A stretch of 64,000 nt of DNA from Novosphingobium sp. JCM 18896. GTDB lineage: Bacteria > Pseudomonadota > Alphaproteobacteria > Sphingomonadales > Sphingomonadaceae. Position 1 is the stretch's first letter. Every line of letters begins with the position of its first letter. The position numbers and the translations under genes are program-made. The notes beneath the pieces were generated by a model that saw nothing but the letters and a program-made list of their open reading frames with translations, made no database searches and was not told the DNA's origin. Positions 52,420-60,909 of the stretch are shown in pieces. The DNA lies in the NCBI RefSeq assembly GCF_025938095.1, contig NZ_JAPCZF010000003.1, forward strand, positions 744,001 to 808,000, given 5' to 3'.

Positions 52420-52555
52420 TCGGGGGCCGCGATTTCCCGCAAGTGGCTCTCGATGTAGCGCCGACCCGCGCCCTTTCTCATGTCAGCTTGCGGGCAAAGC
52501 GCCGATCGCGCGCCGAGATTGGGAAGGCGCGACACCTTGGCCAGCTGGATGCGCG

Positions 52556-52585
52556 AAGGGCCGCCCCCTCGCGGGAGCGGCCCTT
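52556..52585 (-). terminator. Hairpin terminator after the 24-aa small gene
   Basis: AAGGGCCGC at 52556-52564 pairs with GCGGCCCTT at 52577-52585; the 12-nt interior can add three more G-C pairs. It lies 27 nt beyond the stop of the minus-strand 24-aa frame. No T-run follows. Confidence 0.6.
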
Positions 52586-52612
52586 CCATTGTCGTGCTTC
52601 ACGCGGGAAAGC

Positions 52613-52687
52613 TCAGACGAGCAAGACCCCCGCGGTGGAGGTCGTGCTCAGCAGTTCCGCCGCATGGCGCATGAGACAATGAGACAT
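52613..52687 (-). CDS. Small protein or leader peptide, 24 aa
   Basis: A perfect Shine-Dalgarno AGGAGG lies 7 nt before an ATG at 52687 that opens a 24-codon frame. The product begins MSHCLMRHAAELL, continues Ser/Thr-rich and ends GVLLV. A strong hairpin follows the stop. The combination of ideal ribosome binding site, short frame and terminator argues for a true small gene in an otherwise gene-free 430-nt gap. No regulated downstream gene on the same strand is close enough to make it an obvious attenuator. Function unknown. Confidence 0.6.
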   Translation of the reverse strand: MSHCLMRHAAELLSTTSTAGVLLV

Positions 52688-52851
52688 CAGACCACCTCCT
52701 TTCCGTTGTTGAACGATATCGTCGATATGGGGCGGCAGTGCGGAACTTCAATTGCTCAAGATACTGGCGTGAAAAGAAAATTCTGTTCGGTGCTTGTCCG
52801 GTCTAGTCCGCGGACGGCGGCGCATGGACAGATCGGCGGGTTCGATCCCGT

Positions 52852-53286
52852 CTAATCACCGGGCGCCTCCGAACCCGTGAATTTCTTCAGCGGCTTGAGC
52901 AGCCATAAGGTGAGTACGGTCGTCGCGCTCAGCATGATCGCGACGTCGAAGGATTCGACGCCTGCTGCGACCCCGATCGCTCCCGTGACCCAAAGGCTCG
53001 CCGCCGTTGCCGTGCCCCGAACGGAATCCTTGAGGCGCAGGATCGCACCGCCGCCGATGAACCCCATACCCGTGATGAGCCCCTCGATGATGCGGGCCAT
53101 CGCTTCCGCGTCGTCCTTCGTCAGCCTCTCGGTCGCCTGGATCAGCCCGCACGTCGCCAGAGCGACGAGCGGGAAGGTGCGGATACCCGCGCTGCGCTCC
53201 TCTTTTTCCCGGTTCCATCCAATCGGGAGAGCGAGAACGTAGGCCGCCGCGAGCGCGAGGAGGTGATGGGTGAATTCGAAGCTCAT
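52852..53286 (-). CDS. MgtC/SapB family membrane protein
   Basis: The 144-aa protein has four to five transmembrane helices. The MgtC signatures are ALPIGWNREKEERSAGIRTF near residue 20 and GLITGMGFIGGGAILR near 68, followed by GTATAASLWVTGAIGVAAG. The soluble C-terminal ACT-like domain of longer MgtC proteins is missing, as in SapB-type members. Family members modulate P-type ATPases or phosphate/Mg2+ homeostasis. The start MSFEFTHH is well supported by length. Confidence 0.92.
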   Translation of the reverse strand: MSFEFTHHLLALAAAYVLALPIGWNREKEERSAGIRTFPLVALATCGLIQATERLTKDDAEAMARIIEGLITGMGFIGGGAILRLKDSVRGTATAASLWVTGAIGVAAGVESFDVAIMLSATTVLTLWLLKPLKKFTGSEAPGD

Positions 53287-53440
53287 GGCGATCAGAACCC
53301 GCTGCGGCAGCCTTGGCTCCGTCCAGATCCTGATCCCGCCTTAAAGACATACGGTATGCTTCGACGGGGGGCCGTCTTCTTCGCGCAATACCTGGCCATG
53401 CGCGGCGATACCTGAGCCACGGGGATGCCATGGGCGATGC

Positions 53441-54682
53441 CTAGAGACGTGCGATGGGCGGCTGCGCGATCGTTTCGACTTCGCCGCGCCTTTCCAGCGC
53501 GCCATATATCGAGAGATCGGGTTCCTTCGGGGGCCGCGCGAAAATCTTGGTCGCCGCATCCCGAAGCGCTGGCTGGCTGGCCAGCTTCAGCACACCGTGG
53601 AGCAGATGGAGACCCAGCTTGCTATGCGGGTTCATCATCCGGGGCACGATCTTGGGGATGCCCTGCGCTTCCTCGACCATCGGACGCATCGCCGCTTCGT
53701 AGGCCCCGAGGGCGGCGGCGGGATCGGCATTCCGTTCGATCTCGCCTGCCAGGACATAGGCTCCGGTGAGGGCGAGGGTCGCGCCGATGCCGCCAAGCGG
53801 CGTCACGCACCAGGCTGCATCGCCGGTCAGAACCACGCGCTTGTCGACCCAGCGGGGCATGCGGACTTGCCGCAGGACGTCGAAGTAGAAGTCGTCTGTC
53901 GTCTCCATCGCCGAGAGCATGCGCGAGGCTTGCCAGCCGGCGTCCCGAAACTGCTCGCGCAGCCAAGCCTTCTGGCGATCGGCGTCCCAGTCCTGCTCGC
54001 CGCTTGGCGACTTCTGCAGCGAGAGCATGGCTCTTGTCGTGCCGTGCCGGTCGGGACGCAGTGATATGCTCCGGCCGTGCGTGGCATGATACCAGCGCCA
54101 CAGCCGATCGTCATCGTCACTGCGCGGGATGGTGAAGTAGGCCATCGTCAGATCCATCCAACGCGGATCGTTCTCGCCAGGAAAGACGATCTTGCGTGTG
54201 GCCGATCCGACCCCTTCGGCGACCACGAGCAGATCGAAATGATCAGAGGCCCCCGACTGGAACGAGACGGTTACGCCGTCCTCTGCTTGCTGGACTTGGC
54301 GCACCTGATCTCCGAAGCGGTAGGTCGCCCGTTCGCGGGTCGCGTCGTAAAGCAGGCTCGCCAAATCCCCCCGCAGGATCTCGAGCTCAGCCGTCGGCCC
54401 GTCACCCGACAGGTCCGAGGACAGGAATTGGGCGACTATCTCGCCGTCCTCGCCGATCCAGGCGGTGCCTTCCTCGCCCGTACCTTGCGCAAGCGCAGCC
54501 TGTTCGAGACCCATCGCTTGCAGCACCTCGCGGCCCACGCCGCGCACGTCGATGTTCTGGCCGCCTTCGCGAAACGAGGGCGAGCGCTCGACAACGGTGA
54601 CGGCGTGTCCGCTGCGTGCGAGCCAATAAGCGGCGGCATTGCCAGCGATGCTTGCGCCGGTGACGAGAATTTTGAAGGGCAC
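53441..54682 (-). CDS. FAD-dependent monooxygenase (PHBH/TetX-like)
   Basis: The 413-aa flavoprotein has the dinucleotide-binding motif VTGASIAGNAAAYWLARSG at the N-terminus, the ribose-binding Glu in VVERS, and the second FAD motif LTGDAAWCVTPLGGIGATLA near residue 290. This is the class A aromatic hydroxylase layout, near TetX-type enzymes. The substrate cannot be named. The start is the ATG at 54682, and it is a single gene. Confidence 0.92.
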   Translation of the reverse strand: MPFKILVTGASIAGNAAAYWLARSGHAVTVVERSPSFREGGQNIDVRGVGREVLQAMGLEQAALAQGTGEEGTAWIGEDGEIVAQFLSSDLSGDGPTAELEILRGDLASLLYDATRERATYRFGDQVRQVQQAEDGVTVSFQSGASDHFDLLVVAEGVGSATRKIVFPGENDPRWMDLTMAYFTIPRSDDDDRLWRWYHATHGRSISLRPDRHGTTRAMLSLQKSPSGEQDWDADRQKAWLREQFRDAGWQASRMLSAMETTDDFYFDVLRQVRMPRWVDKRVVLTGDAAWCVTPLGGIGATLALTGAYVLAGEIERNADPAAALGAYEAAMRPMVEEAQGIPKIVPRMMNPHSKLGLHLLHGVLKLASQPALRDAATKIFARPPKEPDLSIYGALERRGEVETIAQPPIARL

Positions 54683-54787
54683 GACTGATCACTCCGGTTC
54701 GTGGGGGATGTGCGCCGCGCCAATCCTGAATAGTCCGCGGCCATGTCCCTGGACAGAACACCCTCCGCCGAGGCGCGGGCGATGGCA

Positions 54788-55204
54788 TCAGGCGTCGCTG
54801 CCAAGTCTATCTTCCTCGATGTAGCCTGCGCCCTCCCTGGCCTTCCCCTGGATGGTCACGGTCGTGTTCTGGAAATGGGGCGAAACCGATGCGACACGAC
54901 GTGAATCGCGCGAGGCGGATGCAAGCTCCAGGCCTTGGGCAATTCGATAAGGGCCTGAGCGCTTTTCGAGAGGCTCGCCTTTCCAGCTGAGTTGCACTGC
55001 GCCGCATTGCAGCAGGCCATCGACCGCAGCGTGGACGGCCGGCATGGCCTTGCGCCATTCCACGCTCGCGCCGTTTCACGCCAGCGCCCGGGCCACTTCG
55101 CTCGGACAGATCGTCGCACCCGCGGCGCGGCGGGCCAGCATGGTGAGGGTGAGCTTGCGCGCTTTGGCTTCATCTGCGCCGGGCGCCTCATGCAATGTCC
55201 TCAC
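54788..55204 (-). pseudogene. DUF3253 gene interrupted by an in-frame TGA
   Basis: From the GTG at 55204 the frame encodes LTLTMLARRAAGATICPSEV and ARALA, then an in-frame TGA at about 55080. It continues in the same frame with VEWRKAMPAVHAAVDGLLQC and VQLSWKGEPLEKRSGPYRI, the second half of DUF3253. No frame change is needed; one base substitution accounts for the stop. The start codon overlaps the stop of the upstream 97-aa gene (GTGA). Either the gene is inactivated, or the stop is a sequencing error or read through. DUF3253 proteins have no known activity. Confidence 0.75.
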
Positions 55205-55494
55205 AGCCCGATCTCAACGAGAGCAGAGGCCAGCTCCGGATCCATCGGACCCGAATGCCTGCCTGATCGCTCGGCGGTGTTCTTGCCTTTGGCCCTGAGG
55301 GATAGGCGGTTGAGTGCAGTCCTTATCCGCTGCTGCGCGACTTGCAGCGTCTTGAGGCGAACTTCGCGCGTTGCATTGGTGCGCCGTGATCGGCTCTGGC
55401 CGACCAGCGCCGCCCACTTGGCTTCCTCGGCCGCGAGCACGGCCAGGGCCAGTCGTAGTCCATCGCGGCGTCCATGATCATAGTCCTGCGGCAT
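55201..55494 (-). CDS. Conserved hypothetical helical protein, 97 aa
   Basis: The 97-aa product is mainly alpha-helical and Ala/Arg/Lys-rich (RRDGLRLALAVLAAEEAKWA, TLQVAQQRIRTALNRL), probably a short coiled coil. No domain name is recognised. Its stop overlaps the start of the DUF3253 frame by 4 nt, so the two are coupled. The ATG at 55494 begins MPQDYDHGRR. Confidence 0.6.
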   Translation of the reverse strand: MPQDYDHGRRDGLRLALAVLAAEEAKWAALVGQSRSRRTNATREVRLKTLQVAQQRIRTALNRLSLRAKGKNTAERSGRHSGPMDPELASALVEIGL

Positions 55495-55671
55495 CGATCG
55501 ACCTCATGGCTGCGACGTTCGCTGCGCCAGGCTCGTCTTGAGGCGGCCCGCCGGTCGGTCGAGGGATGGCACGGGTGCGTGCGAACCGCTGGGGCAGCGT
55601 CAAGGCCTCCATCGCCCAGACTGTTGAGCCGAACATCGGAACGTACGGGGACCCGTGACCCGGCATCTGAT

Positions 55672-56310
55672 TCAAGCGCTTGCCGGTCGGGCGAGGGCGC
55701 CGACCTTGCCTTCGGACGAGGGCTCGCCGCGCGAATATGTGCCGACGAGAAGTCCCGCCGCCAAGACGCGCCCCTCGATCGCGCGCATGAATTCGCCGCG
55801 GCCAGGATTTCCCAGCACGTCAACACGTTCGGACAAAGCGAAGAGCTGGAACACGTAGTCATGCGCCCCATGGCCCGGCGGCGGATCGGGCGGCAGCCAG
55901 CCTTCGACCATGTAGCTGTTGCGTCCCACGTTGCTGCCATCGCCGCGCATCTCGCCTTCGGGACCATCGGCGACGATCGCGCCTTCGGCGATGCCCGGGC
56001 TGCCGGGCGGGAGGTTCAGGATCAGCGCGTGGACGAGCGGGCTCGGCAAAGGTGCGTCGGCATCCTCGACCAGCAGCGCAAGGTTGACCGCAGCATCCGG
56101 CACGCCGCGCCAGGCGAGGGGCGGGGATCGACCCTCGCCGTCGGCCGTAAAGCGGACCGGCAGGCGCCCGCCGCTCGTGAAGGCCGTGCTGGACAGTTCG
56201 AGCGTCAGTTCGCCCGGAGCGATGTTCTCCTGAACGATGGCAAGTTTGCCATGGCCGGCGCGGACCGTCTTGAGCAGGGCGCCGAGCCAGCGCGGCAGGT
56301 GTTCTAACAT
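55672..56310 (-). CDS. YbhB/YbcL family (PEBP-like) protein
   Basis: The 212-aa protein matches the bacterial phosphatidylethanolamine-binding-protein family: LSSTAFTSGGRLPVRFTADG, SPPLAWRGVPDAAVNLALLV, EDADAPLPSPLVHALILNLP and GHGAHDYVFQLFALSE. These contain the Asp and His residues of the ligand pocket. There is an N-terminal extension of about 30 residues. There is no signal peptide, so it is cytoplasmic. The ligand is unknown. Confidence 0.9.
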   Translation of the reverse strand: MLEHLPRWLGALLKTVRAGHGKLAIVQENIAPGELTLELSSTAFTSGGRLPVRFTADGEGRSPPLAWRGVPDAAVNLALLVEDADAPLPSPLVHALILNLPPGSPGIAEGAIVADGPEGEMRGDGSNVGRNSYMVEGWLPPDPPPGHGAHDYVFQLFALSERVDVLGNPGRGEFMRAIEGRVLAAGLLVGTYSRGEPSSEGKVGALARPASA

Positions 56311-56585
56311 GCGACGATCTCCTCGTGGGCACTCTCACAATCCGCCAGCACGCGCTTGGCTCCCGATCCCGGACAAGGGTTGTCGTCCGAAGCAGACGGC
56401 GTTGGCTCTTGCGCAGCTCCTGCCGGGGCGTTGCCCTTCATGACTCTAACCCCCGGTCGCCGACGAGAGCGGCTCACAAAAAAGAGCGCCACTAGAAACG
56501 TCGACGCCAGAAACCTCGGTGGGGTCCCATTCGTTGGGCCGGAAGACATGTCCGAGGCTCAGGCCCGATGACCGGAGAAAATAAA

Positions 56586-56876
56586 ATGGAAGCGCAGCTG
56601 AACTTCGAGGCCGGAAAACGATTTTGGTCCAGCGAGCGGGAAGCCGTGAACTTCTTCGCGCGCCACGACGGCATCGAGCTCGAGTTCATCGTCGCGAGGG
56701 ACGCGCTTCTTGCGGTCGGCAACCTGACCGCGGCGCTCAACGAGGAATCGGCACTCCTCACTTTCGACAATTACGAGGACCGTTTCCTCGCCGCAGCGAC
56801 GCGTGTCTGGAGGGCGGGCGGGGACAGCAAACCCACCTACTTCATCAATGCCGAAGACCTTAGTGCAGGCGCCTGA
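56586..56876 (+). CDS. DUF1488 family protein, 96 aa
   Basis: The 96-aa protein matches DUF1488: a small alpha/beta fold with VNFFARHDGIELEFIVARDA, then ALNEESALLTFDNYEDRFL. GGAGAAAATAAA precedes the ATG at 56586, preferred over the ATG at 56568, which would place the ribosome binding site inside the coding region. Function unknown; such genes are frequently among stress clusters. Confidence 0.85.
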   Translation: MEAQLNFEAGKRFWSSEREAVNFFARHDGIELEFIVARDALLAVGNLTAALNEESALLTFDNYEDRFLAAATRVWRAGGDSKPTYFINAEDLSAGA

Positions 56877-56992
56877 GTTTGAGCGGGCTGGCAGCATCTC
56901 GCGCCGCACCAATCGAAGCGCCAACGGGCGTGGCGGCCCGCGCACCAATCCCGACGGGACCTTGCGTACATAACGGAGCAGGAGAGTTTCGC

Positions 56993-57145
56993 ATGGCCGA
57001 AAGCAAAGACCGGATCGACCATACCTCTGGTCACCAAACGGGAGAGGACCGGGGCGCCATCGAGCGACCGCAGCAGGCCGATGCGACCATGTCGGAAAAA
57101 GATCTCGCCCGTGGTTCCCAAAAGGCAAGCCATGCGCGCAAGTGA
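56993..57145 (+). CDS. Small hydrophilic protein, 50 aa
   Basis: AGGAG lies 9 nt before the ATG at 56993. The product is highly charged and without hydrophobic core (DRIDHTSGHQTGEDRGAIER then QQADATMSEKDLARG), probably disordered, like small stress-induced hydrophilins. No family is recognised. It follows the DUF1488 gene on the same strand. Confidence 0.6.
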   Translation: MAESKDRIDHTSGHQTGEDRGAIERPQQADATMSEKDLARGSQKASHARK

Positions 57146-57268
57146 GCGCTCGACATTCGTGCCGGCGCGCCCGGCATCCAGGTTGATCAGCGCTCCGCCT
57201 AGGCCGCCTGCTTGGTAGCACCGGCAGTCCGGCGCGGCGCCAGGATCACCGAAGTGAGGTTATCTGTG

Positions 57269-57862
57269 ATGAAACTCTATTTCTCGCCCGGCGCATGCAG
57301 CCTCGCCGACCACATCGCGCTTCTGGAAAGCGGTCTCGATTTCGAAACAGAGAGGGTCGACCTCAAGACCAAGAAAACGCAGAGCGGCGGCGACTACAAC
57401 GCCGTCAATCCCAAAGGCTACGTGCCGGCTCTAGGGCTCGAGCCAGAGGGCGTCCTCACCGAGAACATCGCGATCCTCAGCTATATCGCTGAGAAGGCTG
57501 GCACCCTAATGCCAACCGATGGCCTCGGCCGATTTCGTGCGCTCGAGGCTCTCGCCTATATTTCCACCGAGCTTCACAAGAACTTCGCGCCCTTCTTCAA
57601 GTCCGGCGCCGACGACGCGCAGAAGGAGGAGGGCAAGAAGACGCTGACCCGCCGCTTCGCGCTTCTGGAAGAACAGCTCGAGGGACGCGACTTCCTCCTC
57701 GGCAATGAGCTGTCGGTCGCCGACTGCTATCTCTTCGTCATGTTGTTCTGGGCCAAGGAAAAGATCGGGCTCGACCTGCCGCTCCGGCTTTCAGCACTCT
57801 TCGAGCGAATGAAGAAGCGCGGAGCCGTTAGCCAAGCCCTGGCGGATGAGGGCCTCGCATAG
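57269..57862 (+). CDS. Glutathione S-transferase, beta class-like
   Basis: The 197-aa protein has the thioredoxin-fold N-terminus with FSPGACSLADHIAL, where Cys10 is the usual catalytic residue of bacterial beta-class GSTs. The cis-Pro segment GYVPALGL and the Ser-containing TENIAILSYIA for the glutathione carboxylate are present, and an all-helical C-terminal domain with DFLLGNELSVADCYL follows. It should conjugate or reduce with glutathione. The ATG at 57269 is preferred over a longer in-frame start because the fold starts immediately. Confidence 0.93.
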   Translation: MKLYFSPGACSLADHIALLESGLDFETERVDLKTKKTQSGGDYNAVNPKGYVPALGLEPEGVLTENIAILSYIAEKAGTLMPTDGLGRFRALEALAYISTELHKNFAPFFKSGADDAQKEEGKKTLTRRFALLEEQLEGRDFLLGNELSVADCYLFVMLFWAKEKIGLDLPLRLSALFERMKKRGAVSQALADEGLA

Positions 57863-57910
57863 GCTTGCGCCGCGCCAGACGCGGCGGCGAGCCAATCCTC
57901 TCCCCGACCC

Positions 57911-57958
57911 GACAGCGACGCCCCGACAGCGAGGCCCCGACAGCGAGGCCCTGACAGC
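57911..57958. repeat. Short tandem repeat, 14-bp unit x 3.4
   Basis: GACAGCGACGCCCC at 57911-57924, GACAGCGAGGCCCC at 57925-57938, GACAGCGAGGCCCT at 57939-57952 and a partial GACAGC to 57958. The array is non-coding, after the GST stop. Confidence 0.8.
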
Positions 57959-58061
57959 TTCGCCGATCAAAGCGCATGGCGATCGCTCTGGCGGCTAGGC
58001 GCGCTGCGACAGGCGTGCCAGCATCGATAATCGTCGATGTCAATCGACGACGGCTACGGGG

Positions 58062-58268
58062 TCAGCGTTTCCTCAACGCGCCAGGCTTATGTGCGGCGCG
58101 CTTGCCGTCATCTGTCTCGACCAGATATTCGGGATTGTCGTCGGATGCTGCGACCTTGTGACCCTTGATTTCGGTCGGTTGGGTGAGCTTCCACAAGACC
58201 TTCCCCTTGGCCACTCCGCCATGGCTCTTCCAAGTGACCCCAGTCCCGGGCTTTAGAGCTTTCGTCAT
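58062..58268 (-). CDS. DUF2945 (TUDOR-like) protein, 68 aa
   Basis: The 68-aa protein matches the DUF2945 / hypervirulence-associated TUDOR domain: GTGVTWKSHGGVAKGKVLWK, then NPEYLVETDDGKRAAHKPGA. It is a small beta-barrel. It ends the operon begun by the SDR gene, whose stop is 15 nt upstream. Such proteins are common in stress clusters. Function unknown. Confidence 0.9.
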   Translation of the reverse strand: MTKALKPGTGVTWKSHGGVAKGKVLWKLTQPTEIKGHKVAASDDNPEYLVETDDGKRAAHKPGALRKR

Positions 58269-58283
58269 CGTGGCCTCGCTTGC

Positions 58284-59135
58284 TCAACCGTTGATCACGG
58301 TGCCGCCGTTGGGATGAAGCACCTGTCCGGACATGTAGCTCGCGTCCTCGCAAGCCAGGAACAGGAACGCGGGTGCGACCTCGTTGGGCTGGCCCGGCCG
58401 CCCCATGGGCGTCTTCTCGCCAAAATGCGCGAGTTTCTCCTTGCTGGCGCCGCCGCAGGGATTGAGCGGTGTCCAGATGGGCCCGGGCGCCACGGCATTG
58501 ACGCGGATTCCCTCGCTGACGAGGTTTTCCGACAGCGAACGGGTGAATGCGGTAATGGCGCCCTTGGTCGAGCTATAGTCGAGCAGCTCCTTGCTGCCCT
58601 GGTACATGGTAACGCTGGTGCAGTTTATGATGGCGGCGCCCGATTGCAGGTGCGGACGCGCGGCCTGCACCATGTAGAACATGCCGAAGATGTTTGTCTG
58701 GAACGTGCGCGCCAGCTGTTCCTCGCTGATATCGGTGATGTCCTTGTCGGGATGTTGCTCCCCGGCATTGTTGACGAGGATATCGAGCTTGCCGAAGGCG
58801 TCTATCGTCTTGGCGACGGCAGCCTCGCACTCCAGTTTGATGCCGACGTCGGCCCTGATGGTGATCGCGCGGCGACCCTCGGCCTCGACGATACGCTTCG
58901 TATCGGCGGCATCGTCATCTTCGAGCAGATACACGATCGCGATGTCCGCGCCTTCGCGGGCGTAAAGCGCGGCGATGGCCCTGCCAATGCCGCTGTCACC
59001 GCCTGTGACGATTGCGACCTTGCCTTCGAGGCGGCCCGAGCCCGGATAGCGAGGCTGCCATTCGGGCTTCGGTTCCAGCTTGCTCTCGTGACCCGGTAGG
59101 TCATCCTCGTGGATCATTTCGGCGGTATCGGTCAT
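58284..59135 (-). CDS. SDR family oxidoreductase (YghA/general stress protein 39-like)
   Basis: The 283-aa SDR has a 45-residue N-terminal extension (ESKLEPKPEWQPRYPGSGRL) typical of the YghA/YdaD group. It then shows TGGDSGIGR, NNAG, the Ser of NCTS, YSSTK and VAPGPIWTPLNP. It probably uses NADP to oxidise or reduce alcohols or aldehydes. The ATG at 59135 has GGAG upstream. It forms an operon with the DUF2945 gene; a CGAAC-N17-CGTT element lies 21 nt upstream of the start. Confidence 0.92.
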   Translation of the reverse strand: MTDTAEMIHEDDLPGHESKLEPKPEWQPRYPGSGRLEGKVAIVTGGDSGIGRAIAALYAREGADIAIVYLLEDDDAADTKRIVEAEGRRAITIRADVGIKLECEAAVAKTIDAFGKLDILVNNAGEQHPDKDITDISEEQLARTFQTNIFGMFYMVQAARPHLQSGAAIINCTSVTMYQGSKELLDYSSTKGAITAFTRSLSENLVSEGIRVNAVAPGPIWTPLNPCGGASKEKLAHFGEKTPMGRPGQPNEVAPAFLFLACEDASYMSGQVLHPNGGTVING

Positions 59136-59156
59136 CGCGGGTCTCCTCGCTGAGGA

Positions 59157-59182
59157 AACGCATCGATGCCGCGATAAGTTCG
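59157..59182 (-). promoter_or_regulatory. EcfG-like promoter candidate for the SDR/DUF2945 operon
   Basis: Read on the minus strand: CGAAC (59182-59178), 17 nt, CGTT (59160-59157). The -10 is exact and the -35 has one mismatch to GGAAC. The SDR start codon lies 21 nt downstream. Confidence 0.35.
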
Positions 59183-59404
59183 CCATGCGATCATTTTACG
59201 AGGACCACGGCCGTCGCGGCCCCCTCACGGTTGCCCACGCGGGGCAATCACGGCGCCCTGGACGCCCCCGGGGCAACGCCGCTTCGGCTGTCGCCAAAAC
59301 CGCATCGTCACTGGATCGAGGGGCGCCTTCATCGCGCCTCTCGAACTGATGGATCATGATGAGCCGATAGCGAGACGTCCCCGGTTCGTCATCGCGGAGC
59401 GGTT

Positions 59405-59668
59405 TCAACGAAGCTGGCTGTCCTTGCTGCCTCGCCGGTTGATCGTCGAATGGGATACGGCCTTGTCGCGCTCAGCCTGGCACGTGACGCAGGTCCTCAC
59501 ACCGGGGAGAGCGGCGCGGCGACGGTTCGGGATAGGTTCGCCGCAATCTTCGCAATGCTCGGTACCCTCGCCTGCGGGCATTCTCGCTCGTGCCCCAAGG
59601 ACAGCGTCCTTGATCGTGTCCTCGATCTGGTCCTGCACCGCGCCGTCCCGCGACCATCCGCCCGCCAC
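59405..59668 (-). CDS. DksA/TraR C4-type zinc-finger protein
   Basis: The 87-aa product has the DksA/TraR-type zinc finger HCEDCGEPIPNRRRAALPGV ending in CVTCQ: two CxxC pairs. A short helix precedes it (QDQIEDTIKDAVLGARA). It lacks the long coiled coil of DksA and is close in size to the YbiI-like group. The start GTG at 59668 comes just after the stop of the upstream 56-aa gene, with AGGG upstream. It may bind RNA polymerase or simply zinc. Confidence 0.85.
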   Translation of the reverse strand: MAGGWSRDGAVQDQIEDTIKDAVLGARARMPAGEGTEHCEDCGEPIPNRRRAALPGVRTCVTCQAERDKAVSHSTINRRGSKDSQLR

Positions 59669-59669
59669 C

Positions 59670-59840
59670 TCAGTCGCCCTTGTCGCCCTGGTTGCGGGGT
59701 TTGCTGGTACCGGAATGACGCCGGGCATCTTGCGAAAGCGACTTCGAGACGTCGTCGCTTTCGCTGAATTGGCCCTGGTCGTCTCGACGAACATAGCGCT
59801 TGTCGGTGCCGGTATCGATGAGTTCACGCTCGCGGCTCAT
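59670..59840 (-). CDS. Small hydrophilic stress-type protein, 56 aa
   Basis: GGAG lies 7 nt before the ATG at 59840. The product is highly charged and unstructured-looking (ELIDTGTDKRYVRRDDQGQF, then SESDDVSKSLSQDARRH and a Lys/Gly tail). It resembles small sphingomonad proteins with an IDTGTDKRYVRRD opening, whose role is unknown. Its stop is separated by 1 nt from the zinc-finger gene start. A GGAAC-N17-GGTT element lies upstream. Confidence 0.7.
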   Translation of the reverse strand: MSRERELIDTGTDKRYVRRDDQGQFSESDDVSKSLSQDARRHSGTSKPRNQGDKGD

Positions 59841-59868
59841 GCCGATTCTCCTAACTGGACATGAGGAA

Positions 59869-59894
59869 AACCGGAGGACGTTTCGAAAAGTTCC
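59869..59894 (-). promoter_or_regulatory. EcfG-like promoter candidate for the 56-aa / zinc-finger operon
   Basis: Read on the minus strand: GGAAC (59894-59890), 17 nt, GGTT (59872-59869), 28 nt before the ATG at 59840. The -35 is exact and the -10 is GGTT in place of CGTT. Confidence 0.5.
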
Positions 59895-60083
59895 GCTTGA
59901 TCGACCGGCAGTGTCATCGAGCCGCTTGCACGCGTTGTGGCCCCGGCACATTTCTCCTACGAGATCGTTCGATCCCCATCGTGATTATAGATATTCCCCT
60001 TGGTCTCCTGACATCGCCCGAGCGGGGCTGCGGCCCATCCGGGGCCGCCTTCGTCGTCGGCGATACGGGACCCGGCTAGTTCG

Positions 60084-60641
60084 ATGCCTGCGCAGCGCAA
60101 ACTCAAAGTGTTTCGCACGTCGATCGGCTTCCACGATGCCTATGTGGCAGCGCCAAGCCGAAAGGCGGCGCTCGCGGCCTGGGGGGCCGCAACCGAACTG
60201 TTTGCGATCGGGTCGGCCGAGCAGGTGATCGATACCAAGCTGATGCAGGTCGCCCTGGATCACCCCGGGGAGATCGTCAGGCAAAGTCGAGGTTCGGCAG
60301 CCCAGCATATGGAGGCCGCAGAGCTGATCCGCGGCCCGAAGGGACGGAGAAGTGGGAAGGGCGATACGTTACCCAAGATTTCGAAGCCGCGGCCGCAGCG
60401 CTCGCTTCGTCGTCGCCCCGATAGCGGGAAACTGGACGAGGCTGAGGCCGCGCTCGATGCGTTCGAGTGTAGCGCAGATACCGAGCGCCGCGCCTTGCGC
60501 GAACGCGAGCAGGCCTTGGCAAAAGAGAAATCGCGCCTCGAGCAACGTCTGACGAGAACGCGTGATCGCCTTGAGCAACAAGTCGAGAAGGCGCGCTCGC
60601 AACACGAGCGGGCATTGGCGCGATGGCGGGCGGCGATTTGA
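60084..60641 (+). CDS. Conserved hypothetical protein, 185 aa
   Basis: The N-terminal 70 residues (KLKVFRTSIGFHDAYVAAPS, KAALAAWGAATELFAIGSAE, VIDTKLMQVALDHPGEIVRQ) look like a small alpha/beta domain found in uncharacterised sphingomonad proteins. The C-terminal half is Lys/Arg/Glu-rich and strongly helical (ALREREQALAKEKSRLEQRL), a probable coiled coil. No enzymatic motif is seen. The ATG at 60084 is the natural start. Confidence 0.75.
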   Translation: MPAQRKLKVFRTSIGFHDAYVAAPSRKAALAAWGAATELFAIGSAEQVIDTKLMQVALDHPGEIVRQSRGSAAQHMEAAELIRGPKGRRSGKGDTLPKISKPRPQRSLRRRPDSGKLDEAEAALDAFECSADTERRALREREQALAKEKSRLEQRLTRTRDRLEQQVEKARSQHERALARWRAAI

Positions 60642-60909
60642 GCCGGCAGCACATTCCCAGTCTCTACCCAGCCAGCTCCACCGGCTTCGCTACAAAGACT
60701 GGTGCCATCGCCCGTTTTGCGTCGCGAGCCGCCGATCGGGTCCGGCCACACCATCGACGACGCCCAAGCCGATATCGCAAAATGTGCTGAGCCTCTCTTG
60801 TCGTCGCCATCGGGCCCCGAAGCCGGGAACCAAGTCCCCGGCATGCGCTTCATTCATCAATGACAACGGTTCGCCCACTTTGGGCGGGTCCCTTGGATGG
60901 AGATTACCC

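Noticed and set aside
57911..57958. Tandem repeat considered as a CRISPR-like or regulatory array
   Set aside because: The units are directly adjacent with no spacers, and there are too few of them; a simple slippage repeat is sufficient.
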